A DNA stretch of 38,122 nt from the NCBI GenBank assembly GCA_964544595.1, contig CAZJBM010000026.1:1-38122 (forward strand), given 5' to 3'. The stretch comes from JAGBWK01 sp964544595. Lineage in GTDB: Bacteria; Bacteroidota; Bacteroidia; Bacteroidales; Muribaculaceae. Below are positions 8,480 to 16,861 of this stretch, piece after piece. Numbering within the stretch: position 1 is the stretch's first letter; every line of letters starts with the position of its first letter. Under the pieces are notes generated by a model that was not told the origin of the DNA, made no database searches, and saw only the letters and a program-made list of their open reading frames with translations. The translations under genes and the position numbers were made by a program.

Positions 8480-8535
8480 TATAAAATCAAAATTCACGTT
8501 AAAATTTTGTTAACCGACACTTAAAATCATATCTC

Positions 8536-9984
8536 GTGACCTCATTTATCATAGCGTTGGCCGTGCTTGTGGGCGGCTATTTCATTTACGGATTGCTGAT
8601 GGAAAAAGTGTTTGGAGTCGACTCCAAGCGCGCGACACCCGCGTATACGATGCGCGACGATGTCGACTATATGCCAATGCCGACGTGGAAAGTGTTTCTC
8701 ATTCAGTTTCTGAACATCGCGGGTCTCGGCCCGATATTCGGCGCGGTAATGGGCATAATGTTTGGCCCGGCGGCGTTTCTGTGGATCGCGTTGGGGACAG
8801 TGTTTGCCGGCGGGGTGCACGACTTTCTCTCGGCCATGATGTCGATACGCTCAGGAGGGCAGTCGCTTCCGGAAATCGCGGGTCACGAGCTCGGCGCGCC
8901 TCTTAAAAACACGATGCGCGTATTCTCCGTCGCGTTGCTGATACTCGTCGGGGCGGTCTTCGTGATCACTCCCTCGCAGCTGTTGGCCGGAATGACCCCC
9001 GACTATATGAACGAGAAGGTGTGGATAGGCATTATATTCGCATATTATATCGCGGCCACGCTGCTGCCGATTGACAAAATCATCGGTAATTTCTACCCGG
9101 TCTTCGGGTTCGCTCTGCTGTTTATGGCGGCGGGGCTGCTCGGAGTGCTTATTTTCGGCGACGTGACAATACCCGACGGCTTCAAGGACGGGCTTTATTC
9201 GCGCTATGCCGATGAGGCGCATCCGATATTCCCTATGCTGTTTGTCACGATAGCGTGCGGCGCTATATCTGGCTTCCATGCCACGCAGTCGCCCATGATG
9301 GCCCGCTGCCTTAAGAACGAGAAACTGGCGCGCCCAGTGTTCTACGGCGCGATGGTGGCCGAGGGGGTCGTCGCGCTTATATGGGCCGCGGCTACCATAG
9401 CCTTCACGGGCGGCTACGACCAGCTCTTCGATTACGTGGCCGCGCACGGCAACTCATCGTCGGCCGATCTCGTCAAGGATATATCGGTAAGCTGGCTCGG
9501 CGCAATCGGCGGGGTGCTCGCGATACTTGGCGTAGTGGCCGCGCCTATCACCACGGGCGACACAGCCCTGCGCTCGGCCCGCCTTATGATGGCTGATATG
9601 CTCAAAATCGACCAAAAGAAGCTGCTGAAGCGCGTGTTGATGTCGCTGCCGATATTCGCTCTCTCTTTCTTCCTTATGCTTATCGACTTTCAAGTGCTTT
9701 GGCGCTATTTCGCCTGGTGTAACCAGACACTCGCAGTGTTTACCCTCTGGGCCGTGACCGTATACCTGGCCCGCCATGGAAAGGCGTATATCGTGACGCT
9801 TCTCCCCGCCATATTCATGACCGCCGTAAGCGTGACCTATCTGCTTTTCGCGCCCGAGGGCTTCGGTATATCGTGGGGCATCTCAATCGCCGCGGGAGGG
9901 GGCGTGGCCGTCATGTTCACCCTGCTTTTCTTCCGTTATCTCACATTGTTGCGCACAGGCCGCGCGGAGCTTACCTCCGAATAA
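8536..9984 (+). CDS. cstA: CstA-family transporter (carbon starvation protein A), short form
   Basis: This 482-residue multi-pass inner-membrane protein carries CstA-family signatures: a conserved segment at about 51-75 (WKVFLIQFLNIAGLGPIFGA), VFAGGVHDFLSAMMSIRSGG (about 90-109) and FHATQSPMMARC (about 248-259). CstA proteins take up pyruvate and have been linked to peptide uptake. E. coli CstA has about 700 residues; this length fits the short form seen in Bacteroidota. The start is GTG at 8536, because no in-frame ATG lies before the first membrane helix. It is divergent from mtnN. The AlbA_2 gene follows 15 nt after its stop and is probably co-transcribed. The substrate here is not known. 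Confidence 0.9.
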   Translation: MTSFIIALAVLVGGYFIYGLLMEKVFGVDSKRATPAYTMRDDVDYMPMPTWKVFLIQFLNIAGLGPIFGAVMGIMFGPAAFLWIALGTVFAGGVHDFLSAMMSIRSGGQSLPEIAGHELGAPLKNTMRVFSVALLILVGAVFVITPSQLLAGMTPDYMNEKVWIGIIFAYYIAATLLPIDKIIGNFYPVFGFALLFMAAGLLGVLIFGDVTIPDGFKDGLYSRYADEAHPIFPMLFVTIACGAISGFHATQSPMMARCLKNEKLARPVFYGAMVAEGVVALIWAAATIAFTGGYDQLFDYVAAHGNSSSADLVKDISVSWLGAIGGVLAILGVVAAPITTGDTALRSARLMMADMLKIDQKKLLKRVLMSLPIFALSFFLMLIDFQVLWRYFAWCNQTLAVFTLWAVTVYLARHGKAYIVTLLPAIFMTAVSVTYLLFAPEGFGISWGISIAAGGGVAVMFTLLFFRYLTLLRTGRAELTSE

Positions 9985-9999
9985 AGCTATCACCCCGGC

Positions 10000-10650
10000 A
10001 TGAAGGATTTAAAGGCCATACGCGGGCGGCAATACATACTCCGGCTCATAGAGGAGGGGGAGCACGCGCACCAGGATTTCAAATTTCAGATTTCGGACGC
10101 GCGCAAAATCGCCCGCTCCATCTCAGCCTTTGCCAACAACGACGGTGGCCGACTCCTTATCGGCGTGAAGGACAACGGCGTGGCTGCCGGGATACGCAAC
10201 GAAGAGGATGTCTATATGATAGAGACAGCCGCCGAGACGTTTTGCGCCCCGGCGGTAAAGGTAGAAATGACCGCGTATAAGGTCGATACCAATATTGTGG
10301 TGCTTAAAGCGGAGATACCCAAAGCGTTGCGGCCCCCGGTTATGGTCAAGGAGGAGCGGGGGGCAATGAAAGCTTACTTCAGGGTAAAGGATGAAAACAT
10401 GGCCGCTCCGGAGATGCTGCTCAAAGCTTGGGAATATTATTCGGGTCAGGGGGGATCGCTGCTGCAGATCGACGATCGCCAACGCCTGCTTCTCAAACTG
10501 CTTGAAACGGAGAAGGAAGTGACGCTCGACCGTTACGTGGTCGCGTCGCATAGTTCGCGAAGCCAGGCCCTTGATTTAATCGGTCGTCTTATCGCCGCCG
10601 GGGTTGTCAACGTGGCTCACAACGGCGTTTCCTTTGTCATCACTCTCTGA
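10000..10650 (+). CDS. AlbA_2/Schlafen-type ATP-binding domain protein
   Basis: This 216-residue protein has an N-terminal AlbA_2 domain (about 15-130) with the characteristic segments HQDFKFQI, RSISAFANNDGGRLLIGVKDNG and AYFRVKDENMAA. The last 70 residues (about 145-216) look like a winged-helix segment. Such proteins are often called putative transcriptional regulators or RNA/DNA-binding proteins, but their biochemical role is poorly known. It starts 15 nt after cstA, suggesting co-transcription. Its last 75 bp overlap the convergent transporter gene on the other strand. I do not assign a specific function. Confidence 0.8.
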   Translation: MKDLKAIRGRQYILRLIEEGEHAHQDFKFQISDARKIARSISAFANNDGGRLLIGVKDNGVAAGIRNEEDVYMIETAAETFCAPAVKVEMTAYKVDTNIVVLKAEIPKALRPPVMVKEERGAMKAYFRVKDENMAAPEMLLKAWEYYSGQGGSLLQIDDRQRLLLKLLETEKEVTLDRYVVASHSSRSQALDLIGRLIAAGVVNVAHNGVSFVITL

Positions 10651-11580
10651 CGCGCCGCCGGTAGCCGGCGTCGGAGCCGGCGTCTTGGCCTCAGCCACCT
10701 CCATGAAGTAAACGGATATGATTATCAGCACGATAGCGACTATCTGCCACCATGAGAAAATATCCTGCCCGAATATATAGCTGAAAATGGTTGCCGTAAC
10801 GAGAATCACATTGGAATAGAGCGCAACGACAGTGATTTTGAGATTCTTAATGCCCACCGCGACAAGAAAGTAGCTAATGAATGTAGGGCAGATCAACACG
10901 AACGCCAACACAAGCATAGGCGTCGAGAAGAGATTTTGCGTCAACACTTTGGCGTCCCAGCCTATGAAGAAAATCGTTATCGCCGACGAAACCAAACCGC
11001 CCAAGAACGACCACTTAGAAACCGTCACCACGTCAAGCCTTTTCAGGAAATAGCCTGAGAAGATGAGGTAAAGCGAATAGCAGAACGCGCTACCTAAGCA
11101 AAACAGATTGCCGAGCAGGGGGTTGCTCGCCGTCGCGCTCGTCTTCTGAGTCGAGATTATTATAAACGCTCCGGCAAGCCCCACGAGTATACCTATGATT
11201 TTCATGCGCGTGACTTTCTCTCGGAGAAATATGGCCGAGATAATGAATACTATCACAGGCTGAAGGCTTATGAAAATCGACGATGATATAGGGGTGGTGT
11301 ACTTAAGGCCGGCAAGCAGAGTAAACATATAGCCGAACACTAAGACGGCGCCCATGAGAAACAACATCAGCTTCTGGCGGGCGGAGGCGGGTGTGCTCTT
11401 CTTGCGGGTGAAAATGCCTGTCACCCAATAGCCTAAGGCACCGAAAGCCAATCGGATCACGGCTCCCGAAAAGGGTGACATCCATGTGGGTACCAAGTAT
11501 TTAAGCGCATTCTCATTCAGGCCTGAGAATATTTTGGAAAGGGACATCGCGAGATTGCCCTTTAATTTGTTGCTGGTCAT
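10576..11580 (-). CDS. DMT-superfamily (EamA) transporter
   Basis: This 334-residue inner-membrane protein has about ten hydrophobic helices in two EamA halves. The first half ends near FIIISTQKTS and the second begins around NPLLGNLFCLGSAFCYSLYL. Family members export small metabolites such as amino acids; the substrate cannot be read from sequence. I chose the ATG at 11578-11580 (MTSNKLKGNLAM) because it stands just ahead of the first helix; an in-frame ATG 14 codons upstream (11622) adds only a polar stretch. The C-terminal 35 or so residues are a low-complexity Thr/Pro/Ala/Ser/Asp tail, the last part of which is antisense to the AlbA_2 gene. This suggests a lost earlier stop codon. Confidence 0.88.
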   Translation of the reverse strand: MTSNKLKGNLAMSLSKIFSGLNENALKYLVPTWMSPFSGAVIRLAFGALGYWVTGIFTRKKSTPASARQKLMLFLMGAVLVFGYMFTLLAGLKYTTPISSSIFISLQPVIVFIISAIFLREKVTRMKIIGILVGLAGAFIIISTQKTSATASNPLLGNLFCLGSAFCYSLYLIFSGYFLKRLDVVTVSKWSFLGGLVSSAITIFFIGWDAKVLTQNLFSTPMLVLAFVLICPTFISYFLVAVGIKNLKITVVALYSNVILVTATIFSYIFGQDIFSWWQIVAIVLIIISVYFMEVAEAKTPAPTPATGGASESDDKGNAVVSHVDNPGGDKTTD

Positions 11581-11815
11581 AACGTAGAATAGTTGAGCGT
11601 AGAATCTTTGCTTTTGTCTCAATATACAACGCCGGGAGCGGTCGTCGTGTTCAGTCGGGAGCGTCGTCTTTGAGGCGGGAATTTACATTTGCAAACGCAT
11701 CGGTTTTCGGCGCGGTTTGGCGAGTCGATGCTAAATGCCGACGCATCAGTGGGTTATATGCGAGGATGAAATAATATGAAAAAAACTTATCAACATGGTA
11801 TTATTTTGGCAAATT

Positions 11816-11823
11816 TAATTTTG
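11816..11823 (+). promoter_or_regulatory. Candidate -7 box for the dcw cluster
   Basis: TAATTTTG matches TAnnTTTG exactly and lies 34 nt upstream of rsmH. No clear TTG is found at -33. It sits in an A/T-rich gap (11581-11856) where I see no gene and no room for mraZ (about 450 bp). Confidence 0.4.
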
Positions 11824-11856
11824 TAAATTCTCGCGATTTATTAGTAATTTTACAGC

Positions 11857-12777
11857 GTGAATGAAATGAATTTGGCATATCATATCCCGGCATTGCTCCC
11901 TCAGGCCCTTAAGATGCTCGACATCAAGCCGGAGGGCGTATATGTAGACTGCACTTTCGGCGGAGGCGGCCATTCGCGCGCTATCGTCGAGTCGCTGTCG
12001 GCCGGCGGCCATCTCTACGGGTTTGACCAGGATATGGACGCCGTCAGCCGGGCCTTCGCCGACCCCCGCTTCACCATAGTCAGGGGCAACTTCCGCTTCA
12101 TGCGCAACTTTCTGCGCTTCTACGGCGTGGAGAAGGTCGACGGCATATTGGCCGATCTGGGCGTTTCGTTTCATCACTTCGACGACCCGGAGCGAGGATT
12201 CTCCTTCCGCTTCGACGGCCCGCTCGATATGCGCATGAACCGCGACAGCGGTTTCACGGCCGCCGACCTTGTGGCGCGCTACACCGAGGAGCAGCTCGCT
12301 GATATACTTTATCTCTACGGAGAGATGAAAAACTCGCGCAAGATAGCGGCAGCGATAGTCAAGGCCCGCTCGGCGGCTCCGATAGCCACCACCGAGCAGC
12401 TCATCGCGGCGGTAGACAAATTGCTCAACCCGCGCGACCGCAAAACCGACCTCGCGAAGATATTCCAGGCGTTGCGTATCGAGGTCAACGGCGAGCTCGA
12501 CGCGCTGCGCAATCTGCTCGACGCCTCGCTGAAGGCTTTGAAACCGGGCGGCCGCCTCGCAATCATCACCTACCACTCGCTGGAGGACCGCCTCGTTAAA
12601 AACTTCATGCGCACAGGTAACTTTGAGGGCAGAGAGGCCAAAGACTTCTATGGCCGGAATCTATCGCCGTTTAAGTTGCTCACCTCCAAGCCTATCGTGC
12701 CCGACGCGGCAGAGATAGCGGCCAACCCCCGCTCGCGAAGCGCTAAAATGCGCGTCGCGGAGCTTGTGGAATCATAA
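11857..12777 (+). CDS. rsmH: 16S rRNA (cytosine(1402)-N(4))-methyltransferase
   Basis: RsmH (MraW) methylates N4 of C1402 in 16S rRNA and is normally found at the head of the dcw cluster. The 306-residue protein shows the SAM-binding segment DCTFGGGGHSRAIVE (about 32-46), DGILADLGVSFHHFD (about 98-112), the nearby FRFDGPLDMRMN, and the conserved GGRLAIITYHSLEDRLVK in the C-terminal third. The longest frame starts at GTG 11857; ATG 11866 (MNLAYHIPAL) is three codons in and equally plausible. It is the first gene of the cluster; mraZ, often its upstream neighbour, is missing. Confidence 0.95.
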   Translation: MNEMNLAYHIPALLPQALKMLDIKPEGVYVDCTFGGGGHSRAIVESLSAGGHLYGFDQDMDAVSRAFADPRFTIVRGNFRFMRNFLRFYGVEKVDGILADLGVSFHHFDDPERGFSFRFDGPLDMRMNRDSGFTAADLVARYTEEQLADILYLYGEMKNSRKIAAAIVKARSAAPIATTEQLIAAVDKLLNPRDRKTDLAKIFQALRIEVNGELDALRNLLDASLKALKPGGRLAIITYHSLEDRLVKNFMRTGNFEGREAKDFYGRNLSPFKLLTSKPIVPDAAEIAANPRSRSAKMRVAELVES

Positions 12778-12815
12778 TAATCGACCTGAAGCTGAATAAT
12801 TAACCATACGGAACA

Positions 12816-13166
12816 GTGGCAAAAGAAAAAGAGAAAATATCGGCCAATAAGAACCGCGAAGCCAACGGTATAGTCGGGGCGCGGTGGCTGTCGACCCGTT
12901 TTTTCAGCCGCCACTGGGGGGCGATTCTCGCTTTCGTGCTCCTGGTCATGGTGTATATCACCAACCGCTACCAGTGTATCACCGCAATGGAGACTATACA
13001 GCAACTCGAAAAAGAACTCCAGATCGTAAAGTCGGAGAATGTGCGCGAGCGAAGTCTCTACATGAGCTCAACCCGCGAAATGGCGATGAGGAAACTCGTC
13101 AAAGAGCAGGGGCTCGACCTGGAGATACGCAACCAGCCTCCCTACAAGCTCGAAATCAAAGATTAG
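12816..13166 (+). CDS. ftsL: FtsL-like cell division protein
   Basis: This 116-residue single-pass protein has a basic N-terminus (MAKEKEKISANKNRE), one membrane helix (about 34-50, AILAFVLLVMVYITN) and a periplasmic coiled-coil stretch (about 58-80, METIQQLEKELQIVKSEN). This is the FtsL architecture. FtsL is a divisome scaffold that, with FtsQ/DivIB, activates the FtsW-FtsI synthase. FtsL sequences diverge strongly, so the assignment rests on topology, length and position between rsmH and ftsI. The start is GTG at 12816. Confidence 0.85.
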   Translation: MAKEKEKISANKNREANGIVGARWLSTRFFSRHWGAILAFVLLVMVYITNRYQCITAMETIQQLEKELQIVKSENVRERSLYMSSTREMAMRKLVKEQGLDLEIRNQPPYKLEIKD

Positions 13167-13254
13167 ATCAACAAAATAAATAAATCGCGAATCCCGCTTC
13201 TGAAACAGCGACAAATCACACTTAATAGCTACAATTTTCACTCTCTAAACTCCC

Positions 13255-15339
13255 ATGTCCAAGCAGAAAGTCAACAATCAGGGTCACATCATGTTCCGCT
13301 ACCTATTGATTATAGTAGTGATACTGATTTTTTCGGGAAGCATCGGTATAAAGTTGTTCAAAACCACTGTAGTTCACGCCGAGAACTGGAATCGGAAAGC
13401 GATGGAGTCGTTGAAACTCCGCGATGAGACCATCTATCCCGAGCGGGGCGACATACTTGCCAGCGACGGCAGTGTGCTCGTGACCAATCTCTGCTTTTAC
13501 AACGTGCATATCGACTTCGGCAGCGAAGCGTTCAACAAAAAACTCTTCGCGCAGTCGGTCGACTCGCTCGCCCTATGCCTCGCCGAGTATTTCCCCTCGA
13601 AAGGGCGCGACAAGGCGCAATGGAAAGAGGAGCTGATGAAGCAATACAACAAGGAGAAAAAGCCGCGTTACTACCGCCTGCTCGACAAAATCACCTTTGA
13701 GGATCTGGAGCACGTGCGCCAATTCCCGTTCCTGCGCCAAAAGAACAAAAACAAGTCGGGCATGATCGAGGCTCCGTTCATGAAGCGCAGCTGCCCCTTC
13801 GGCTCAATGGCGCGCCGAAGCATCGGTCAGGTAGGCCAAACGCAGGAGTGCAAGGAGATACATGGCATCTCGGGCCTGGAGAAGGCCCTTGACTCGCTTC
13901 TTTACGGCACCCCCGGCCGCTACCGCGCCGTCACCATGACCAATAAGATAGGCAACTGGGTAGACATCCCCGCCAAAGACGGCTACGACGTCACCACCAC
14001 TATCGACATAACTCTTCAGGATCTGCTCGAAGGGGAGCTCAACTCGATTCTCGACAGCTGCGGCGCGGAGTGGGGTTGCGCGGTGCTGATAGAAGTGGCC
14101 ACGGGCGACATCAAGGCCATATCCAATCTGGAGTATGACAAATCCTCGGGCCGCTATATCGAGGCATACAACCGCGCGGTGGTGGCTTACGAGCCAGGGT
14201 CGGTAGTGAAGCCGATCTCGATGATGTTCGCTCTCGAAAAAGGGTATTGCCCGCCGCTTAACCAGAAAATCGCGACCGGCGGAAAATACGCCTATGCCGG
14301 AGGGCGCCCGATCTCCGACTCCCACTTCACCTCGGCCCTTACCCCCTACGAAATTATTGAGCACTCATCCAACGTGGGCATGGCCAAAATCACCATCCGC
14401 GGCTATGACAACGACCCCGAGGGCTTCGTAAAGAACTTCGAGGAAATCGGTTTCTTCGAGAAAATGAATTCGGGCATCGCCGAGGAAGAGCGTCCACGCA
14501 TGAACCGCCACCCCAAGCGCATAGACATGTCGCGAATGTGTTTCGGCTACTCCACGGCCATTCCGCCGCTCTACACCCTGTCGGTATACAACGCTATCGC
14601 CAACGGGGGCCGCTACGTGCGTCCACGCTTGGTCAAAGGCATCAGCCGCGACGGCGTCGACTCGATTTTCCCGGTAAGCTATATCCGCGAGCGGATATGC
14701 TCTGAAGAGAACGCCAAGATACTCCGCGAGATGCTTTCGGGTGTGGTGCAAGGGAAGCACGGCACAGGCCGTCGCCTCAAAAACGAGTATGTGAAGATAG
14801 CCGGCAAGACAGGCACTTGCTATCATATCGACACCATAACCCACTCTTACGACACCTCAAAGAAGCGTCTCGCCTTCTGCGGATTCTTCCCCGCGGACAA
14901 TCCGAAATACTCATGCATGGTGCTCACATTCCACCCGACCAAGAATATGTTTGGCGCGCCCTCGACCTCTGGCGAGGTGCTGAAAAACGTGGCGCTGAAG
15001 ATGTATTCGCGCGGTCTTCTCGACAACTACTCTGATTTCGCCGAGGAGAGCAAGGCGTCGAAGTCGTCGCCGCGACTCAACGCGGCGTCGGCCGACTACA
15101 CGGCGCTCGCCAAGGAGCTTGGCCCCAACGTGAAGCCGATACCATATAAGCTCCCCTCGCAGCAGAGCAGCGACCAGAAGTCGGGCAAGCAGCCGCCGTC
15201 GGTCAAGCAGCTCGGACTCCGCGAGGCCGTGGTGAAACTTGAGGGAGCGGGCTACGACGTCACATTCAAGGGCTCGGGCCGAGTGGTCGCGCAGTCGCTC
15301 ATACCCGGCACTCGCACAGTATCCCTGCAACTCAATTAA
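13255..15339 (+). CDS. ftsI: Septal peptidoglycan transpeptidase (class B PBP) with C-terminal PASTA domain
   Basis: FtsI cross-links septal peptidoglycan made by FtsW. The 694-residue protein has a membrane anchor (about 15-33), a PBP dimerisation domain starting at RDETIYPERGDILASDG, and a transpeptidase domain with all three motifs: S316-V-V-K319 (active-site serine), S371-S-N373 and K518-T-G-T521. About 50 C-terminal residues (from PSVKQLGLREAV) form a PASTA-like domain, absent from E. coli FtsI but common in Bacteroidota homologues. Just before it is a low-complexity linker rich in Ser, Lys and Pro. The gene lies between ftsL and murE. The 88-nt gap upstream is one of the larger ones in the cluster, but I see no clear promoter in it. 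Confidence 0.95.
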   Translation: MSKQKVNNQGHIMFRYLLIIVVILIFSGSIGIKLFKTTVVHAENWNRKAMESLKLRDETIYPERGDILASDGSVLVTNLCFYNVHIDFGSEAFNKKLFAQSVDSLALCLAEYFPSKGRDKAQWKEELMKQYNKEKKPRYYRLLDKITFEDLEHVRQFPFLRQKNKNKSGMIEAPFMKRSCPFGSMARRSIGQVGQTQECKEIHGISGLEKALDSLLYGTPGRYRAVTMTNKIGNWVDIPAKDGYDVTTTIDITLQDLLEGELNSILDSCGAEWGCAVLIEVATGDIKAISNLEYDKSSGRYIEAYNRAVVAYEPGSVVKPISMMFALEKGYCPPLNQKIATGGKYAYAGGRPISDSHFTSALTPYEIIEHSSNVGMAKITIRGYDNDPEGFVKNFEEIGFFEKMNSGIAEEERPRMNRHPKRIDMSRMCFGYSTAIPPLYTLSVYNAIANGGRYVRPRLVKGISRDGVDSIFPVSYIRERICSEENAKILREMLSGVVQGKHGTGRRLKNEYVKIAGKTGTCYHIDTITHSYDTSKKRLAFCGFFPADNPKYSCMVLTFHPTKNMFGAPSTSGEVLKNVALKMYSRGLLDNYSDFAEESKASKSSPRLNAASADYTALAKELGPNVKPIPYKLPSQQSSDQKSGKQPPSVKQLGLREAVVKLEGAGYDVTFKGSGRVVAQSLIPGTRTVSLQLN

Positions 15340-15374
15340 CGAATATTCCATTTTCATAGATAAAATACAGGAAA

Positions 15375-16832
15375 ATGAATCTTGATCATCTTATCAAAGC
15401 CATTAAGCCGCTTCAAGTTGTCGGGCCTACCGACCGCGAAATCGTAGACCTCGTCAGCGACTCGCGCAAGGCTGTGGCCGACACAATGTTTGTGGCCGTA
15501 AGGGGCGTTAATGTCGACGGACACTCGTTTATACCTTCGCTCGCCGACAAGCGGGTAGGAGCTATCGTAGTAGACACTTTGCCTGAAACGCTTTTCCCCG
15601 ACACGACTTACATAGTTGTGGAGAACACCTCGATAGCGCTCGGCTTCCTCGCCTCGCAGTGGTTTGGCAACCCTTCGCAAAAGCTTAAACTGGTAGGCGT
15701 CACCGGCACCAACGGCAAGACAACCACCGCCACGCTTATCTACGAAATGGCGCGTCTGCTCGGATATAAGGCCGGGTTGCTCTCCACGGTGTGCAACTAT
15801 ATCGAGCTTCGCCCGATCCCTACGAATCAAACCACTCCCGATCCATTGACAATCAACCGCCTTCTTCACGAGATGGTTGAGGAAGGCTGCTCATACTGCG
15901 CGATGGAGGTCAGCTCTCACGCCGCCGTGCAGCATCGTATTGCAGGCCTGAAATTTGCCGGGGGCATTTTCTCCAACCTTACCCGCGACCACCTCGACTA
16001 CCACAAGACATTCGAGGCATATTTAGAGGCTAAGAAATCATTCTTCGACGGATTGCCCGCCGATGCCTTCGCCCTAACCAATATCGACGACAAAGTGGGG
16101 GAGGTGATGCTCCAGAACACCAAGGCTTCGCGCAAGACCTACTCGCTCCGATCTATGGCCGATTTCAATGGCCGCATAGTGGAGAGCCACCTCGACGGTA
16201 CTCTCATGAGCTTCAACGGGCATGAGGTCAACGTGTTGTTCACCGGCCGATTCAATGCCTATAACCTGACGGCAGTGTTCGGCGCCTCGATATTGCTCGG
16301 CTGGCCTATGGACTCGGTGCTTGAGAAAATGAGTGTGCTTGTGCCCGTGGCCGGACGATTCCAGACCTTCCATTCGCCTACAGGCGTCACTGCCATTGTC
16401 GACTATGCCCATACTCCCGACGCCATCATCAACGTGCTCGAAACTATCCGCGAGGTGATCGGCGATAGCGGAAGCATCATCACCGTGGTAGGCGCCGGAG
16501 GTAACCGCGACGAGGGTAAGCGCCCGATCATGGCCCGCGAGGCCGCTCTCCGCTCCGACCGCCTTATCCTGACATCAGACAATCCGCGCTTTGAGGAACC
16601 GACGGAGATTCTCGCGGGAATGCGCGCCGGGCTCGATACCCGCGACCTGCTCCGCAAAACCCTTCTCAACGTCGACCGCCGCGAGGCAATCCGCACCGCC
16701 ATCAATCTCGCCGGCCCCGGCGATGTGGTGCTCGTAGCCGGAAAAGGCCATGAGGATTATCAGGAAATACGCGGCGAGAAGCATCATTTCGACGACCGCG
16801 AAGTGGTTAGAGAGGCTTTCGCCGAACTTTGA
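15375..16832 (+). CDS. murE: UDP-N-acetylmuramoyl-L-alanyl-D-glutamate--2,6-diaminopimelate ligase
   Basis: MurE adds the third residue of the peptide stem in the cytoplasm. The 485-residue protein has the Mur-ligase ATP-binding loop GTNGKTT (about 110-116), the central-domain segment NLTRDHLDYH and the C-terminal domain. D402-N-P-R405 is the motif associated with meso-diaminopimelate rather than lysine, so a DAP-type wall is predicted. It follows ftsI by 35 nt. Confidence 0.96.
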   Translation: MNLDHLIKAIKPLQVVGPTDREIVDLVSDSRKAVADTMFVAVRGVNVDGHSFIPSLADKRVGAIVVDTLPETLFPDTTYIVVENTSIALGFLASQWFGNPSQKLKLVGVTGTNGKTTTATLIYEMARLLGYKAGLLSTVCNYIELRPIPTNQTTPDPLTINRLLHEMVEEGCSYCAMEVSSHAAVQHRIAGLKFAGGIFSNLTRDHLDYHKTFEAYLEAKKSFFDGLPADAFALTNIDDKVGEVMLQNTKASRKTYSLRSMADFNGRIVESHLDGTLMSFNGHEVNVLFTGRFNAYNLTAVFGASILLGWPMDSVLEKMSVLVPVAGRFQTFHSPTGVTAIVDYAHTPDAIINVLETIREVIGDSGSIITVVGAGGNRDEGKRPIMAREAALRSDRLILTSDNPRFEEPTEILAGMRAGLDTRDLLRKTLLNVDRREAIRTAINLAGPGDVVLVAGKGHEDYQEIRGEKHHFDDREVVREAFAEL

Positions 16833-16861
16833 TACATTAATCTTCCTCTAAGTTATTAAAA

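Noticed and set aside
8403..8535. SAM or SAH riboswitch upstream of mtnN
   Set aside because: The promoter leaves a leader of only about 40 nt and I see no conserved riboswitch core.
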